A stretch of 64,000 bases of DNA from RZYX01 sp036654375 (GTDB taxonomy: Bacteria > Bacillota > Clostridia > Oscillospirales > Acutalibacteraceae). Of this stretch, positions 16,314 to 25,454 are shown in pieces. The first letter of the stretch is position 1, and each line of letters starts with the position of its first letter. Both the position numbers and the translations under genes were made by a program. Location: contig JAVVSD010000001.1 of NCBI GenBank assembly GCA_036654375.1, forward strand, positions 124,001 through 188,000, in the 5' to 3' direction. The notes beneath the pieces were generated by a model, which worked only from the letters and a program-made list of their open reading frames with translations, had not been told where the DNA came from and did not search any database.

Positions 16314-17615
16314 ATGAGAATGTATGATATCATTAAAAAAAAGCGTGACGGATACGCTCTTTCCAAAGATGAAATCGATTTTTTTATTTGCGGGTATACT
16401 TCTGGTGATATACCTGATTATCAGGCTTCTGCACTGCTTATGGCTATTTATTTTAACGGAATGGATAAGGACGAAACTGTTTTTCTTACCTCTGCTATGG
16501 CAAGCTCTGGCGATGTTGTTGACCTTTCATCAATTAATGGTACAACTGTTGACAAGCACAGCACAGGCGGCGTTGGCGACAAGACAACGCTTATTGTTGC
16601 TCCTATTGTTGCGGCTCTTGGTTGCAAGGTTGCCAAAATGTCAGGACGAGGACTTGGGCATACTGGCGGAACAATTGATAAGCTTGAATCGATTGACGGA
16701 TTTAAAGTTGAGCTTTCAAATGAGGACTTTTTTAATCAAGTTAACGAAATCGGTCTTTGCGTTATTGGTCAAACCGGCAACCTTACCCCTGCCGACAAAA
16801 AGCTTTATGCACTGCGTGATGTGACTGCGACTGTTGAGAATATTTCGCTTATTGCTTCAAGCGTTATGAGCAAAAAGCTTGCAGGCGGAAGCCAAAATAT
16901 TGTGCTTGATGTCAAATGCGGTAACGGAGCTTTTATGAAAACTCCACAAGATGCAAGCAAGCTTGCACGCGCTATGGTTGACATTGGCAATGCTGCCGGA
17001 AGAAAGACAACTGCTCTTATAACCAACATGGATATTCCACTTGGTTTCAATATTGGAAACTCCTTGGAGGTTATTGAGGCAATAAATCTCCTTAACGGTG
17101 ATGGTTGCGATGACCTTTATACGCTATGCGTCGAGCTTTGTGCCTATATGTATTCCTCTTGCACAGGCAAGGCTGTTGAGCAATGCAGAGGTGAAGTTAA
17201 ATCTGTTATCAAAAGCGGTGCAGCACTTGAAAAGCTTCGTGAGATGGTTGAAATGCAAGGTGGCAATACTAAGCTTATTGATAACCCTAAGCTTTTCAAA
17301 AAAAGTAAGATAAGCTTTGATGTTGTTTGTGAAAATGACGGGTATATTAGCTCTATGAATTCTGAGCAGATTGGAATTGCAAGCGTTATTCTTGGTGCTG
17401 GCAGAGAGAAAAAAGGAGACCCGATTGATTACAGTGCGGGTATTGTTTTAAAGCACAAGACTGGAGATTTTGTAAAATGTGGTGATATTCTCGCAACGCT
17501 TTACACTTCATCAAATGATAAAGCTTTGAGTGCGCAGAAAATGTTCCTTGATTCACTTGAGTTTTCCATCGAAAATCCCGCCATGAAACAGCTTATATAT
17601 GAAGTTGTTCAGTAA
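16314..17615 (+). CDS. pdp: Pyrimidine-nucleoside phosphorylase
   Basis: A 433-residue member of the thymidine/pyrimidine phosphorylase family, with 'STGGVGDKTTLIVAPIVAAL', the signature 'SGRGLGHTGGTIDKLE', and C-terminal biotinyl-like 'GDILATLYT'. It splits uridine or thymidine with phosphate. The ATG after AAAGGGTGA is the start; the longer frame overlaps cdd and encodes an unlikely leader. Last gene of the operon, followed by a terminator. Pdp and DeoA cannot be separated by eye, but Firmicutes normally carry Pdp. Confidence 0.93.
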   Translation: MRMYDIIKKKRDGYALSKDEIDFFICGYTSGDIPDYQASALLMAIYFNGMDKDETVFLTSAMASSGDVVDLSSINGTTVDKHSTGGVGDKTTLIVAPIVAALGCKVAKMSGRGLGHTGGTIDKLESIDGFKVELSNEDFFNQVNEIGLCVIGQTGNLTPADKKLYALRDVTATVENISLIASSVMSKKLAGGSQNIVLDVKCGNGAFMKTPQDASKLARAMVDIGNAAGRKTTALITNMDIPLGFNIGNSLEVIEAINLLNGDGCDDLYTLCVELCAYMYSSCTGKAVEQCRGEVKSVIKSGAALEKLREMVEMQGGNTKLIDNPKLFKKSKISFDVVCENDGYISSMNSEQIGIASVILGAGREKKGDPIDYSAGIVLKHKTGDFVKCGDILATLYTSSNDKALSAQKMFLDSLEFSIENPAMKQLIYEVVQ

Positions 17616-17654
17616 TTTAACATTTTAGCAATTTTAAAACTAATTAACATTAAA

Positions 17655-17689
17655 AATGGTGCCATCATTTTATTGATGCACCATTTTTT
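17655..17689 (+). terminator. Terminator of the nucleoside salvage operon
   Basis: AATGGTGC-ATCA / TGAT-GCACCATT stem with one bulged C, followed by TTTTTT. Confidence 0.85.
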
Positions 17690-17718
17690 ATTCTATAAAT
17701 ATTTTTATTTATAGCTTA

Positions 17719-18384
17719 TTAATCATCATTAATAATTAGCCCTAATATTTTAGATAACTCAGCCGCCTGATAAAGATTAACTATTGCTCCATTTAATTCT
17801 CTGCCATCATTAGATATACATATTCCATTTAATGTGCAAGTCGTAAAGTCAATGCCCTTAAGCGGTGTATGAAAAAACTCTGTTCGTGTAAACTGTGAAT
17901 CCGAAACCACAAATTGCTTTAAATCACATTCAGCAAAAAAAGCATCTGTCAAATCGCTATTGATTATCTCACATTTATCGAATCGCGACGATGTAAAATT
18001 AGCGTACCTAAAGCCACTGCCTTGAATACTCACATTTATGATGTTAGTACTGCTAAAGTTTGAACTTTTATACTGCGAATTTCTAAACTCACATTTTTCA
18101 AACCAGCTTTTTGAAAAGTTACAGTTTGAAAAAGAACAGCTGTCAAATAAAACATTATTGAATGAACAATGTTCTAACACAACATCTGTAAAGCTGCAAT
18201 CTCTAAAAATAATATTTTCAAAAGTAAGCTTGCTTAAATCATAATTTTGCAGCTGATTATCTTGTATTATTATATTTAAAATGTCCTGTTGATTATCTGT
18301 GGCTTCACTAATAAATTGTAAAAAGTTTCCACAAACTTCCATATCGCAATCTAAATTTATTTTTTCTAACTGGATTTTTTTCAC
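17719..18384 (-). CDS. Pentapeptide-repeat protein with Qnr/MfpA-like C-terminus
   Basis: A 221-residue protein. Residues about 45-190 are pentapeptide repeats with F/L at every fifth position ('FRDCSFTDVVLEHCSFNNVL', 'FSNCNFSKSWFEKCEFRNS'), predicting a right-handed quadrilateral beta helix. The tail 'LNGAIVNLYQAAELSKILGL' has the spacing of the Qnr/MfpA C-terminal segment that forms the dimer contact in those DNA-mimicking gyrase protectors. The start is GTG with GGAGG upstream. It is a single gene in a convergent position after pdp. Gyrase protection is only one possibility; most such proteins have no known role. Confidence 0.8.
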   Translation of the reverse strand: MKKIQLEKINLDCDMEVCGNFLQFISEATDNQQDILNIIIQDNQLQNYDLSKLTFENIIFRDCSFTDVVLEHCSFNNVLFDSCSFSNCNFSKSWFEKCEFRNSQYKSSNFSSTNIINVSIQGSGFRYANFTSSRFDKCEIINSDLTDAFFAECDLKQFVVSDSQFTRTEFFHTPLKGIDFTTCTLNGICISNDGRELNGAIVNLYQAAELSKILGLIINDD

Positions 18385-18439
18385 TTTATTATAGCCTCCA
18401 AAATTTCATTATAAGGTAACTGGTCTTTATAGTGCTTTG

Positions 18440-18472
18440 AAAAAGTGCCATCACAATTGATGGCACTTTTTT
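18440..18472 (-). terminator. Terminator of the comF-mreB-DUF4364 unit
   Basis: AAAAAGTGCCATC/GATGGCACTTTTT, 13-bp perfect stem with T-runs on both strands; it ends the minus-strand unit at 18484. Confidence 0.85.
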
Positions 18473-18483
18473 GAGTTTTATAT

Positions 18484-19074
18484 TTAATCCACCATAAGTG
18501 ATGAAAGTATACTTGAATAAACTCTTGTTGGATCTTCAAGGAAATTCTTTTTTACTGTTTCTGCTTGTGCTGTGTCTGCAACATAAATTGTGAGTTTCAT
18601 CATTACATCTTGCTTATCTTCCATTGTAAATGTTATGTGGCATCCGTTTTCAAGAGGTGTTATTTCGATTTTGTTTTCTCTTTCGTTCTTAGCTATTGTT
18701 AAGATTTTTATGGCTGTCTTTATTGCTTTTTCTCTCACAGAGCGTGGCAAATCCCTCTCAAGCTCAAGCACAACCTGCCTGCCTCTGTCAGTAACACTCA
18801 GCACTTCATCATCGTCTATATAGTCGCAATCGATACTCCCCTGCGATAAAAGCTCACTTATCGCCTGATTCACTTCAAAGTAGTTTGCAATACCCTGCCC
18901 CTGCATAACTTCGTTTAGCTGCTGCTTTGTTATTTTACTCTTAAGGGTTTTGAGCATATAGCAAACAAGAATTTTAATCTCGTTTTGATTTCTTAATCCA
19001 CCGAGTTCAACGCCTGCATTAAACGCATCAAACTCATTATATTCTTCCTTTTCAGGATTATTTATATAGTCCAT
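18484..19074 (-). CDS. DUF4364 family protein (winged-helix-like)
   Basis: A 196-residue protein. An N-terminal winged-helix-like region ('NEIKILVCYMLKTLKSKITKQ', cited in parts) with 'LSVTDRGRQVV' precedes an alpha/beta C-terminal domain. DUF4364 occurs across Clostridia with unknown function, often annotated as a possible transcription regulator. The ATG with AAGGAGG upstream is chosen; the longer frame overlaps mreB. It starts 10 bases after the mreB-like stop, so the two are co-transcribed. Confidence 0.82.
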   Translation of the reverse strand: MDYINNPEKEEYNEFDAFNAGVELGGLRNQNEIKILVCYMLKTLKSKITKQQLNEVMQGQGIANYFEVNQAISELLSQGSIDCDYIDDDEVLSVTDRGRQVVLELERDLPRSVREKAIKTAIKILTIAKNERENKIEITPLENGCHITFTMEDKQDVMMKLTIYVADTAQAETVKKNFLEDPTRVYSSILSSLMVD

Positions 19075-19084
19075 AATTTCCTCC

Positions 19085-20134
19085 TTAAAAGCTTTCTTCT
19101 TCTTGCTCAAATCCAGATATATCCTGACGAGTTTTAAATAGGTATCCGTTATCTGCAAGAAAGTCAAGATTTTTAAGAACTTTTCCTATCCCATTTGCAA
19201 CACAGTTAAGTGGATCATTTGCAACTTTAGTTTTTATACCTATATCAGCTTCTATTGCTTTGTCAAGACCATATAGCCTTGCTCCTCCGCCTGTGAGTAA
19301 TATCCCCTCCTGCATAAGGTCTGCAACAAGCTCTGGAGGTGTTTCTTCAAGCACCGATTTTATTCCATATATCAATGTATTTATATGCTCTCTCATTGCA
19401 AGATACACTTCAGTTGATGTTATTTCAAAGTTAACCGGCATTCTACTTACATAGTTTTTGCCCTTTGCAACTATTGCAATCTCTTCCTTACGAAGATACG
19501 CACAGCCAATTGTTTTCTTTATCTGCTCTGCTGTAAGCTCTCCTATAAGAACATCTCTTTCCCTTCGGACATATCGCATGATTGCTTCGTTTAAAACATT
19601 ACCAGCAGACCTCACAGATTTACTGATTGCGATACTTCCCATTGTTATTATTGCTGCGTCACTTGTTCCTCCGCCAATATCCACAATCATTATTCCATGT
19701 GGGTGCATAATATCTATCCCTGCACCAATGGCAGCCGCCAGTGGCTCTTCTATAAGGCACGCTTTGCCCGCTCCTGATGCGGTTATAACATCAATTATTG
19801 TCCTGCGTTCGAGGTTGGTTACTGAGCTTGGCATACAGACTATTATATTTGGCTTGAAAATTTTGTTGCCACAAATTTTTTGAATATAAAACCTTATCAT
19901 CTGCTCTGTTACTGTAAAATCTGAAACCACACCATCTCGCATTGGTCTTATAACTGTTATTGAATCAGGGCATCTGCCAACCATGTCATAGGCTGATGAG
20001 CCAACTGACATTACCCTGCCTGTTTCCGTTTTGAACGCAACAACAGAAGGCTCTGACAAAACTATGCCCTTGCCCTCTACATAAATTATTACAGATGTCG
20101 TCCCTAAATCAATGCCAATGTTTAAGCCTAACAT
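19085..20134 (-). CDS. mreB: MreB/Mbl-family actin-like protein
   Basis: A 349-residue bacterial actin. The phosphate-1 motif 'GIDLGTTSVIIYVEGKGIVL', 'EEPLAAAIGAG', the phosphate-2 motif 'IMIVDIGGGTSDAAII' and the adenosine motif 'GILLTGGGARLYGLD' are present. MreB-type filaments guide side-wall synthesis. mreC and mreD are not adjacent, so this may be an Mbl/MreBH-like paralogue. ATG preceded by AGAAGGTG. Confidence 0.9.
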   Translation of the reverse strand: MLGLNIGIDLGTTSVIIYVEGKGIVLSEPSVVAFKTETGRVMSVGSSAYDMVGRCPDSITVIRPMRDGVVSDFTVTEQMIRFYIQKICGNKIFKPNIIVCMPSSVTNLERRTIIDVITASGAGKACLIEEPLAAAIGAGIDIMHPHGIMIVDIGGGTSDAAIITMGSIAISKSVRSAGNVLNEAIMRYVRRERDVLIGELTAEQIKKTIGCAYLRKEEIAIVAKGKNYVSRMPVNFEITSTEVYLAMREHINTLIYGIKSVLEETPPELVADLMQEGILLTGGGARLYGLDKAIEADIGIKTKVANDPLNCVANGIGKVLKNLDFLADNGYLFKTRQDISGFEQEEESF

Positions 20135-20203
20135 ATCGCACCTTCTGTAATTTAAAATCTGTACTGCGTCAAATAATTATAATAGTTTAATATTGCTTGT
20201 CTG

Positions 20204-20911
20204 TCAATATTTTAAATTATTTGATTTAGTTATTGCGGCACACAACAGACAAACTTCCTTTGCACCTGCCGAAAGCAGAACACTTGCACATTCATTTGCT
20301 GTTGCCCCAGTTGTTTTTACATCGTCACAAAGCAGTATGGTTTTTTCTTTCACATCTTTGCCCTGTGCAATGTCAAAAATGCCAAGCACATTGCCCTGCC
20401 TTTGAGTTGCATCAAGTGAGTGCTGTGGCGGAACATTATAGAGTTTTACTATAAGCTCTGTATCTATTATTGGATTTCCTTTGACTTTTAATCCCCGTAC
20501 AAGAAGTTCACTTTGATTATATCCCCTGTTTCTCACATCTTTTTTTGACATCGGCACACAGGTTATTATGTCAAAAATTTTTTCTTCACATCTTTTTGAT
20601 AAGCATTTTGACATTTCTTTTGAAAAAACTTCCGCTATATAGGGTTTGTCTGAAAACTTCATTCTCTTGATTGCTTTTTTTACTGCTCCTTCATAATAAA
20701 ACGGAGCTATTACCTCAGAATAAGCTCTCTTTTTCTTATTACACTTACATTTATTCTTTGCATAACCACAATATTGACAATATGGTGCATTTATTCTTGG
20801 TAAGTCCTTTGTGCATTCCTCGCAAACCTGCTCTTCTGGTTTTATAATAGTTCCACAATAGGCACATCTTTTGGGATATAGAATCGAAATAAGCCTGTTT
20901 ATAAGTTCCAT
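20204..20911 (-). CDS. comF: ComF family phosphoribosyltransferase-like protein
   Basis: A 235-residue ComF protein with N-terminal zinc-type cysteines (CAYCG, CEEC, CQYCG, CKC) and a C-terminal PRTase fold with the PRPP loop 'ILLCDDVKTTGATANE'. ComF aids DNA uptake in naturally competent bacteria, possibly handling single-stranded DNA inside the cell. It lies 3 bases after the recD2 stop, so the two are one transcript. comEC is also in the window, about 15 kb away. Confidence 0.92.
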   Translation of the reverse strand: MELINRLISILYPKRCAYCGTIIKPEEQVCEECTKDLPRINAPYCQYCGYAKNKCKCNKKKRAYSEVIAPFYYEGAVKKAIKRMKFSDKPYIAEVFSKEMSKCLSKRCEEKIFDIITCVPMSKKDVRNRGYNQSELLVRGLKVKGNPIIDTELIVKLYNVPPQHSLDATQRQGNVLGIFDIAQGKDVKEKTILLCDDVKTTGATANECASVLLSAGAKEVCLLCAAITKSNNLKY

Positions 20912-20914
20912 TGA

Positions 20915-23116
20915 TTATTCCTCCAAAAGCAGAGCATTAAGAGCTGAATATCTACGGATTTTCTTGTCGTTTTCAACCATTTTATAAACTTGATTCTGAT
21001 TTCCTACTATTATTAAAGTTTTCTTTGCTCTTGTAACCGCTGTGTATAGCAAGTTCCTGTAGCAAAGCTGTGGCACGATATCTATGGCTGGTATTATCAC
21101 TGCCTCAAACTCGCTGCCCTGACTTTTATGCACTGTCACTGCATATGCAAGCTCAAGTTCAGTTAGATTTTCATATGCATAGGTCGCTCTTCTCCCATCA
21201 AAGACAATTGTAAGGCTATTTGCCTGTGGCACGATTTTCTCTATGACTCCTACATCGCCATTAAAAATGCCTGTTCCGTCTTCTCCACCTTTTGTCCAGC
21301 AAATATTATAGTCATTTCTTATTTGCATCACCTTGTCACCCTCTCTGAAAATTCGGGTGAGCATTGCGATTTCTTTTTTTGACTTGTCTGGTGGATTTAG
21401 CTCCTGTTGCAAAATTCTGTTAAGATTTATAGTTCCTGCCTGTCCTTTTTTTGATGGACAAAGCACCTGTATATCTGCTGTTGGTGAATACCCATATGCC
21501 TTTGGCAGCCTTGTTTTGCAAAGGTTGACTACAGTGCTTGCAACACTCACTGCATCAGCTCTTGGCATATAAAAAAAGTCTGAATCGTTTTGATTCATAA
21601 TTGGCATTTCACCTTTTACTATTCTATGTGCGTTGGAAACTATCAGGCTTTGCATCGCCTGCCTAAAAACCTCGTCAAGCTTAACTACAGGCAAAATGTC
21701 TGACTCTATTAAATCGTGCAAAACATTCCCCGCTCCAACTGGTGGAAGCTGGTCACTATCTCCAACCATTATAAGCCTGCATCCAAGCGGAAGTGCATCG
21801 AGCAAACTTGCAAACAGCACAATATCTACCATTGACAGCTCATCAACTATTATTGCATCTGCATCGACCGGGTTGCGTGCGTTCCTTGCAAAAGTCATTC
21901 TCTCTCCTGTGGTTCTCTCCGCTTCAAGAAGTCTGTGAATTGTTTTTGCTTCTCTTCCTGTTATCTCGGACATTCGCTGTGCCGCTCTGCCCGTTGGTGC
22001 TGTCAATACAACATTAAGGCTGTCCTGCTCAAAAAGCTTTAATATGCCATTTATTGTTGTTGTCTTGCCAGTCCCTGGGCCACCTGTAAGGATTAGCATT
22101 CCCTTTTCTATTGCTGTTGAAATTGCAAGCCTTTGCTTTTGTTCATAGGTTATTTTGTTTTTCTTTTCTATCTTTAAAATTTCCTGATTAAGTGTTGGCT
22201 TACCAGCCGGCGGAAATTTCTGCATAACTCTTATTCTCTGTGCCGCCTGCTTTTCAGCCATATATATGTATGGTAAAAAGACAAACTCTTTACCGTTAAA
22301 TTCTTTAACAACCAACTGATTTTGCTCTGCAAGCTTGTCTATCGCTATATCTATTGTGTCATTGTCCGTATTAAGCAGGCTACTTGATGGGTTAAACAGC
22401 TTGTCCCTTGGAATGCAGGTGTGTCCGTTTGAGAGGTTGTGGCGGACGACATGAACAATTCCAGCAAGCACACGCAATTCATTTTTGGGCGGTGTTGGCA
22501 ACATTCTCGCAATGCTGTCTGCTCGCTCAAACCCCATTCCAACTGCTTCTGTGCAAAGAATATATGGATTTTCTTTTATTCTATCAACTGCAACTGCCCC
22601 AAAAGCCTTATAGGCATCAATACATTCTATTGGTGTCATACCAAATCCCTCAAGGCAAATAATTGTTTCTCTCATTGCAAACTGATTTTTAAATTCCTCT
22701 CTTATTTTTTCTGCCTTTTGCATTGAAATTCCCCTAATTTTTGAAAGCTGTTCAGGGTGGTTTTCAATTATATCGAATGTGTCCTCACCAAATTTTTCAA
22801 CGATTTTTACAGCTGTGGCTGGCCCTATGCCACGAACAGTTCCGCCTGAAAGGTATTTTAATATCTGGGCTTCCGTTGCCGGCATACTTCTTTCACAAAG
22901 TTCCGCTTTGAACTGCCGTCCAAATGAAGCGTGATTGCCCCAATGACCTTGAAGATTAAGCTCTTCACCAGGGGCAATTTCAGGAAGTATTCCCACTACA
23001 GTTACAAGTTCTCCATCGGGTGTGCTTAAATCAAGTACAGTAAAGCCAGTGTCAGCTTTTCGAAACACAATGTTTTCTGCCATTCCAAAAAGATTTTCTA
23101 TTTCTTCCCCGCACAT
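20915..23116 (-). CDS. recD2: RecD2 ATP-dependent DNA helicase
   Basis: A 733-residue SF1B helicase. An N-terminal OB-like region is followed by helix-hairpin-helix repeats ('VRGIGPATAVKIVEKFG', 'KIRGISMQKAEKI'), then Walker A 'LTGGPGTGKTTTINGIL', motif II 'IIVDELSMVD', 'GDSDQLPPVGAG' and the C-terminal 'AYAVTVHKSQGSEFEAVI'. RecD2 works without RecBC in DNA repair and replication fork support. The ATG is preceded by GGGGGTGG; the in-frame TTG five codons earlier lies within that site. Confidence 0.95.
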   Translation of the reverse strand: MCGEEIENLFGMAENIVFRKADTGFTVLDLSTPDGELVTVVGILPEIAPGEELNLQGHWGNHASFGRQFKAELCERSMPATEAQILKYLSGGTVRGIGPATAVKIVEKFGEDTFDIIENHPEQLSKIRGISMQKAEKIREEFKNQFAMRETIICLEGFGMTPIECIDAYKAFGAVAVDRIKENPYILCTEAVGMGFERADSIARMLPTPPKNELRVLAGIVHVVRHNLSNGHTCIPRDKLFNPSSSLLNTDNDTIDIAIDKLAEQNQLVVKEFNGKEFVFLPYIYMAEKQAAQRIRVMQKFPPAGKPTLNQEILKIEKKNKITYEQKQRLAISTAIEKGMLILTGGPGTGKTTTINGILKLFEQDSLNVVLTAPTGRAAQRMSEITGREAKTIHRLLEAERTTGERMTFARNARNPVDADAIIVDELSMVDIVLFASLLDALPLGCRLIMVGDSDQLPPVGAGNVLHDLIESDILPVVKLDEVFRQAMQSLIVSNAHRIVKGEMPIMNQNDSDFFYMPRADAVSVASTVVNLCKTRLPKAYGYSPTADIQVLCPSKKGQAGTINLNRILQQELNPPDKSKKEIAMLTRIFREGDKVMQIRNDYNICWTKGGEDGTGIFNGDVGVIEKIVPQANSLTIVFDGRRATYAYENLTELELAYAVTVHKSQGSEFEAVIIPAIDIVPQLCYRNLLYTAVTRAKKTLIIVGNQNQVYKMVENDKKIRRYSALNALLLEE

Positions 23117-23161
23117 TGCAACCACCCCCAAGTCTTTGATAATGTATCACTTTATTATACT

Positions 23162-23524
23162 TCAAATATCATCTTTTGACAATTGTGTATGCTTAATATA
23201 ATCACATATTTCATCGCAATTGCACATTTCAATATTTTTGCCATCGTCACAGAGTATTCTGCACATTTCCGATGCCATTTCTGACATTCCACAGTCCACA
23301 ACCGTCACCTTAACATTGTGAAAATTTCCAAACACTCCAAATCTCATTGAAAGCAGGTATACAAGACCTGCGACATCACTGCCACTGGTATCAGGAGGAA
23401 CAAGCAATATGTATTTTCCACCTTTTCGTGGCATCAGAATTTTTAAAAGCAAAAAATTTATTATTGAAACTATGCCCGCAAGAATCAAAACTAATAAAAC
23501 TGCATAAAAAATACTCTCTAACAT
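23162..23524 (-). CDS. Single-pass membrane protein of unknown function
   Basis: A 120-residue protein with one N-terminal membrane helix (about residues 4-30, 'YAVLLVLILAGIVSIINFLL') and a cytoplasmic alpha/beta domain holding the cysteines VVDCGMSE, RILCDD and MCNCDEICDY. No family recognised. Its ribosome site GAGGTGA lies inside the 3' arm of a 14-bp perfect hairpin that separates it from rnpB, so translation may be restrained. recD2 follows 45 bases after its stop. Confidence 0.65.
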   Translation of the reverse strand: MLESIFYAVLLVLILAGIVSIINFLLLKILMPRKGGKYILLVPPDTSGSDVAGLVYLLSMRFGVFGNFHNVKVTVVDCGMSEMASEMCRILCDDGKNIEMCNCDEICDYIKHTQLSKDDI

Positions 23525-23563
23525 TTATGCTCACCTCAATAACATAATATGAGGTGAGCATAA
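23525..23563 (-). promoter_or_regulatory. 14-bp perfect hairpin enclosing the ribosome site of the 23524 gene
   Basis: TTATGCTCACCTCA at 23525-23538 is exactly inverted at 23550-23563 (11-base loop). On the minus strand it follows rnpB and ends one base before the ATG at 23524; the arm nearer that ATG contains GAGGTGA. There is no T-run on the minus strand, so it is not a normal intrinsic terminator in that direction. Confidence 0.75.
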
Positions 23564-23580
23564 GATTGGTTTATTTTTTT

Positions 23581-23921
23581 AAAGTGAGCAGGCCTGTAAG
23601 CCGAGTTCTGTCATTTAAGGCAATCATCTATCTATGCTTTGCGTTGCCACAAAGCTTTAGCCACCCGTCGAAGAATACGCCGAGCAAGCGTCTTCTGTCG
23701 GTGTTGCTTCGGATAGGGTTTGCAGGGCCACACAGTTTCCTGTATGCCGGTGAGCTCTTACCTCGCCTTTCCACCCTTACCGACAATTGTCGGCGGTATA
23801 TCTCTGTTGCACTTTCCCTAAGGTCACCCTCGGCGGCCGTTAGCCGTTATCCTGCTCTACGAAGCTCGGACTTTCCTCACGCGAAACAAGTTCGCCTGCG
23901 ACTGCCCAGCCTGCTCACTTT
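23581..23921 (-). ncRNA. rnpB: RNase P RNA, bacterial type A
   Basis: A 341-base RNA on the minus strand. Its ends pair over more than ten bases as helix P1 (AAGTGAGCAGGC with GCCTGCTCACTT). Near the 5' end it holds the conserved core GAGGAAAGTCCGAGC, and later AGGGTGGAAAGGCG-like and ACAGAACTCGGCTTA sequences near the 3' end. These are the invariant P4/J regions of RNase P RNA, which cleaves tRNA 5' leaders. The long P1 and preserved core indicate a complete gene. Confidence 0.97.
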
Positions 23922-23930
23922 TGCTTTTAC

Positions 23931-23959
23931 ATTTTAATTCATTAGCGTAGCATTGTCAA
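23931..23959 (-). promoter_or_regulatory. Promoter of rnpB
   Basis: Minus-strand TTGACA and TAAAAT, spacing 17, placed so that transcription starts just before the mature 5' end. Confidence 0.8.
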
Positions 23960-24059
23960 ACAAATAATAACATTCTATTAATTCTTATAAAAAGTATTGT
24001 TAATTTTTGAGGATTGGAGTAACATTATATCGTTAATTTGTAAAAGGATGGACAAAAAA

Positions 24060-25277
24060 ATGGATAATAATAATAACAACAATTTTCACAATCGCTCAAA
24101 TGACTATGATGAGAGTATAGATATATTTAGCGACAGCAGTAAAGCACCAAAAAGAAGTGGTAAGGTTCCACCAAGCAAGCCACATATGCCTGCTCAGCAA
24201 CCACCTCAAAGACCTTCACAAAAGATGATGCCTAAAAGGTCGCCTCAACGACCACCGCAAAAAGCTATGCAAGACATTCAAAGCAAAAGTAACAATAAGA
24301 ATAGCATGAAGAAAAAGCAGCTTAAGAAAAAGAAAGAAAGTACTCCTGGTGTAATTTTTGCAAAGGTTTTCTTTGCAATCATACTTGTTTGTCTTTTGAT
24401 TTTTGCTATTGGATATGGCTTGGTTTCTAATTTATTCGGTGACATTAATTTTGACAACAGCACTAATAAGGACAATGCATATATTGATGAGTCAAAGCTC
24501 ATTGGTGATAGTGGAGTTAAAAACATTCTGCTTATTGGCGGAGATGCTCGTGAAGGTGAAACTTCATTCCGTTCAGACACAATGATGCTTCTCTCAATTG
24601 ATACAAACAACAAAAAATTAAAGATGACCTCTTTCCTTAGAGACTCATGGGTTGAAATCCCAGGCAGAAGGTCTGACAAGCTTAATGCAGCCTGCACCTT
24701 TGGCGGTCCGCAGCTTGTTATTGACACAATTGAGTATAACTTCCATGTTAAAATTGACAACTATGCTTTGGTTGACTTTGGAGCTTTTGAAGATATTGTG
24801 GATGCCCTTGGTGGTGTTACAGTTTCTGTAACTGACAAAGAAGCAAGATATATGAACAAGGTTTATGGCGGAGAAGGCATACGAGTAACCTCTGGAGAAA
24901 ATGTTCATCTAAATGGAAAAGAAGCACTCAAGTATTGCAGAATAAGAAAACTTGACTCCGATTTTTACCGCGCTGAAAGGCAGAGGAAGGTTATGTCTGC
25001 TATAAAAGGAAAGGCTTCAAGTGCTTCCACAACAACCATCTTAAAGGTTGTTAATAAGGTTTTACCTTATGTTAAGACTGACCTTAAAAAGAATGAAATG
25101 ATGAGCCTTTCAATGAAAGCTGCAACAACTTATCTTAAATATGATATTGTTGAGTTGACCGTACCACAAGACAACGCCTGGCGTAGTGAACGAAAGCGTG
25201 GAATGGATGTACTCGTATTTGATATTGATAAAGCTAAAGACAGTATCCATACATTTATTTATGAGGATTTGCAGTAA
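24060..25277 (+). CDS. LytR-CpsA-Psr (LCP) family cell wall ligase
   Basis: About 405 residues. The N-terminal 95 residues are cytoplasmic and unusual: an Asn run, then a Pro/Gln/Lys-rich region ('PAQQPPQRPSQKMMPKRSPQ'). A membrane helix follows ('VFFAIILVCLLIFAIGYGLV'), then the outer LCP domain with 'RSDTMMLLSID', 'FLRDSWVEIPG', 'LVDFGAFEDIVDALGGV' and 'CRIRKLDSDFYRAERQRKV'. LCP enzymes attach teichoic acids or capsule polymers to peptidoglycan. The ATG at 24060 has AAAGGATGG upstream; an ATG four codons earlier is an alternative. Confidence 0.9.
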   Translation: MDNNNNNNFHNRSNDYDESIDIFSDSSKAPKRSGKVPPSKPHMPAQQPPQRPSQKMMPKRSPQRPPQKAMQDIQSKSNNKNSMKKKQLKKKKESTPGVIFAKVFFAIILVCLLIFAIGYGLVSNLFGDINFDNSTNKDNAYIDESKLIGDSGVKNILLIGGDAREGETSFRSDTMMLLSIDTNNKKLKMTSFLRDSWVEIPGRRSDKLNAACTFGGPQLVIDTIEYNFHVKIDNYALVDFGAFEDIVDALGGVTVSVTDKEARYMNKVYGGEGIRVTSGENVHLNGKEALKYCRIRKLDSDFYRAERQRKVMSAIKGKASSASTTTILKVVNKVLPYVKTDLKKNEMMSLSMKAATTYLKYDIVELTVPQDNAWRSERKRGMDVLVFDIDKAKDSIHTFIYEDLQ

Positions 25278-25320
25278 AATAAATCTATTGTTGACAAGAT
25301 TATATTTTTAAAAGCTATAA

Positions 25321-25356
25321 AAAGAAGCAGAATATATAATTTCTGCTTCTTTTTTT
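25321..25356 (+). terminator. Terminator of the LCP gene
   Basis: AAAGAAGCAGAA/TTCTGCTTCTTT stem with an 8-base loop, followed by T residues. Confidence 0.85.
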
Positions 25357-25454
25357 CATATTATTTATTAAATGTTTACATTTTATGAAAATATTGATAT
25401 AATATGAATTAAATAGCAAAGAAAAAATTGTTTTATAATAAGGCGGCAAGCGTA

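Noticed and set aside
23550..23580. Intrinsic terminator of rnpB
   Set aside because: The hairpin is strong, but on the minus strand it is followed by a start codon rather than a T-run, so it is listed as a regulatory hairpin.
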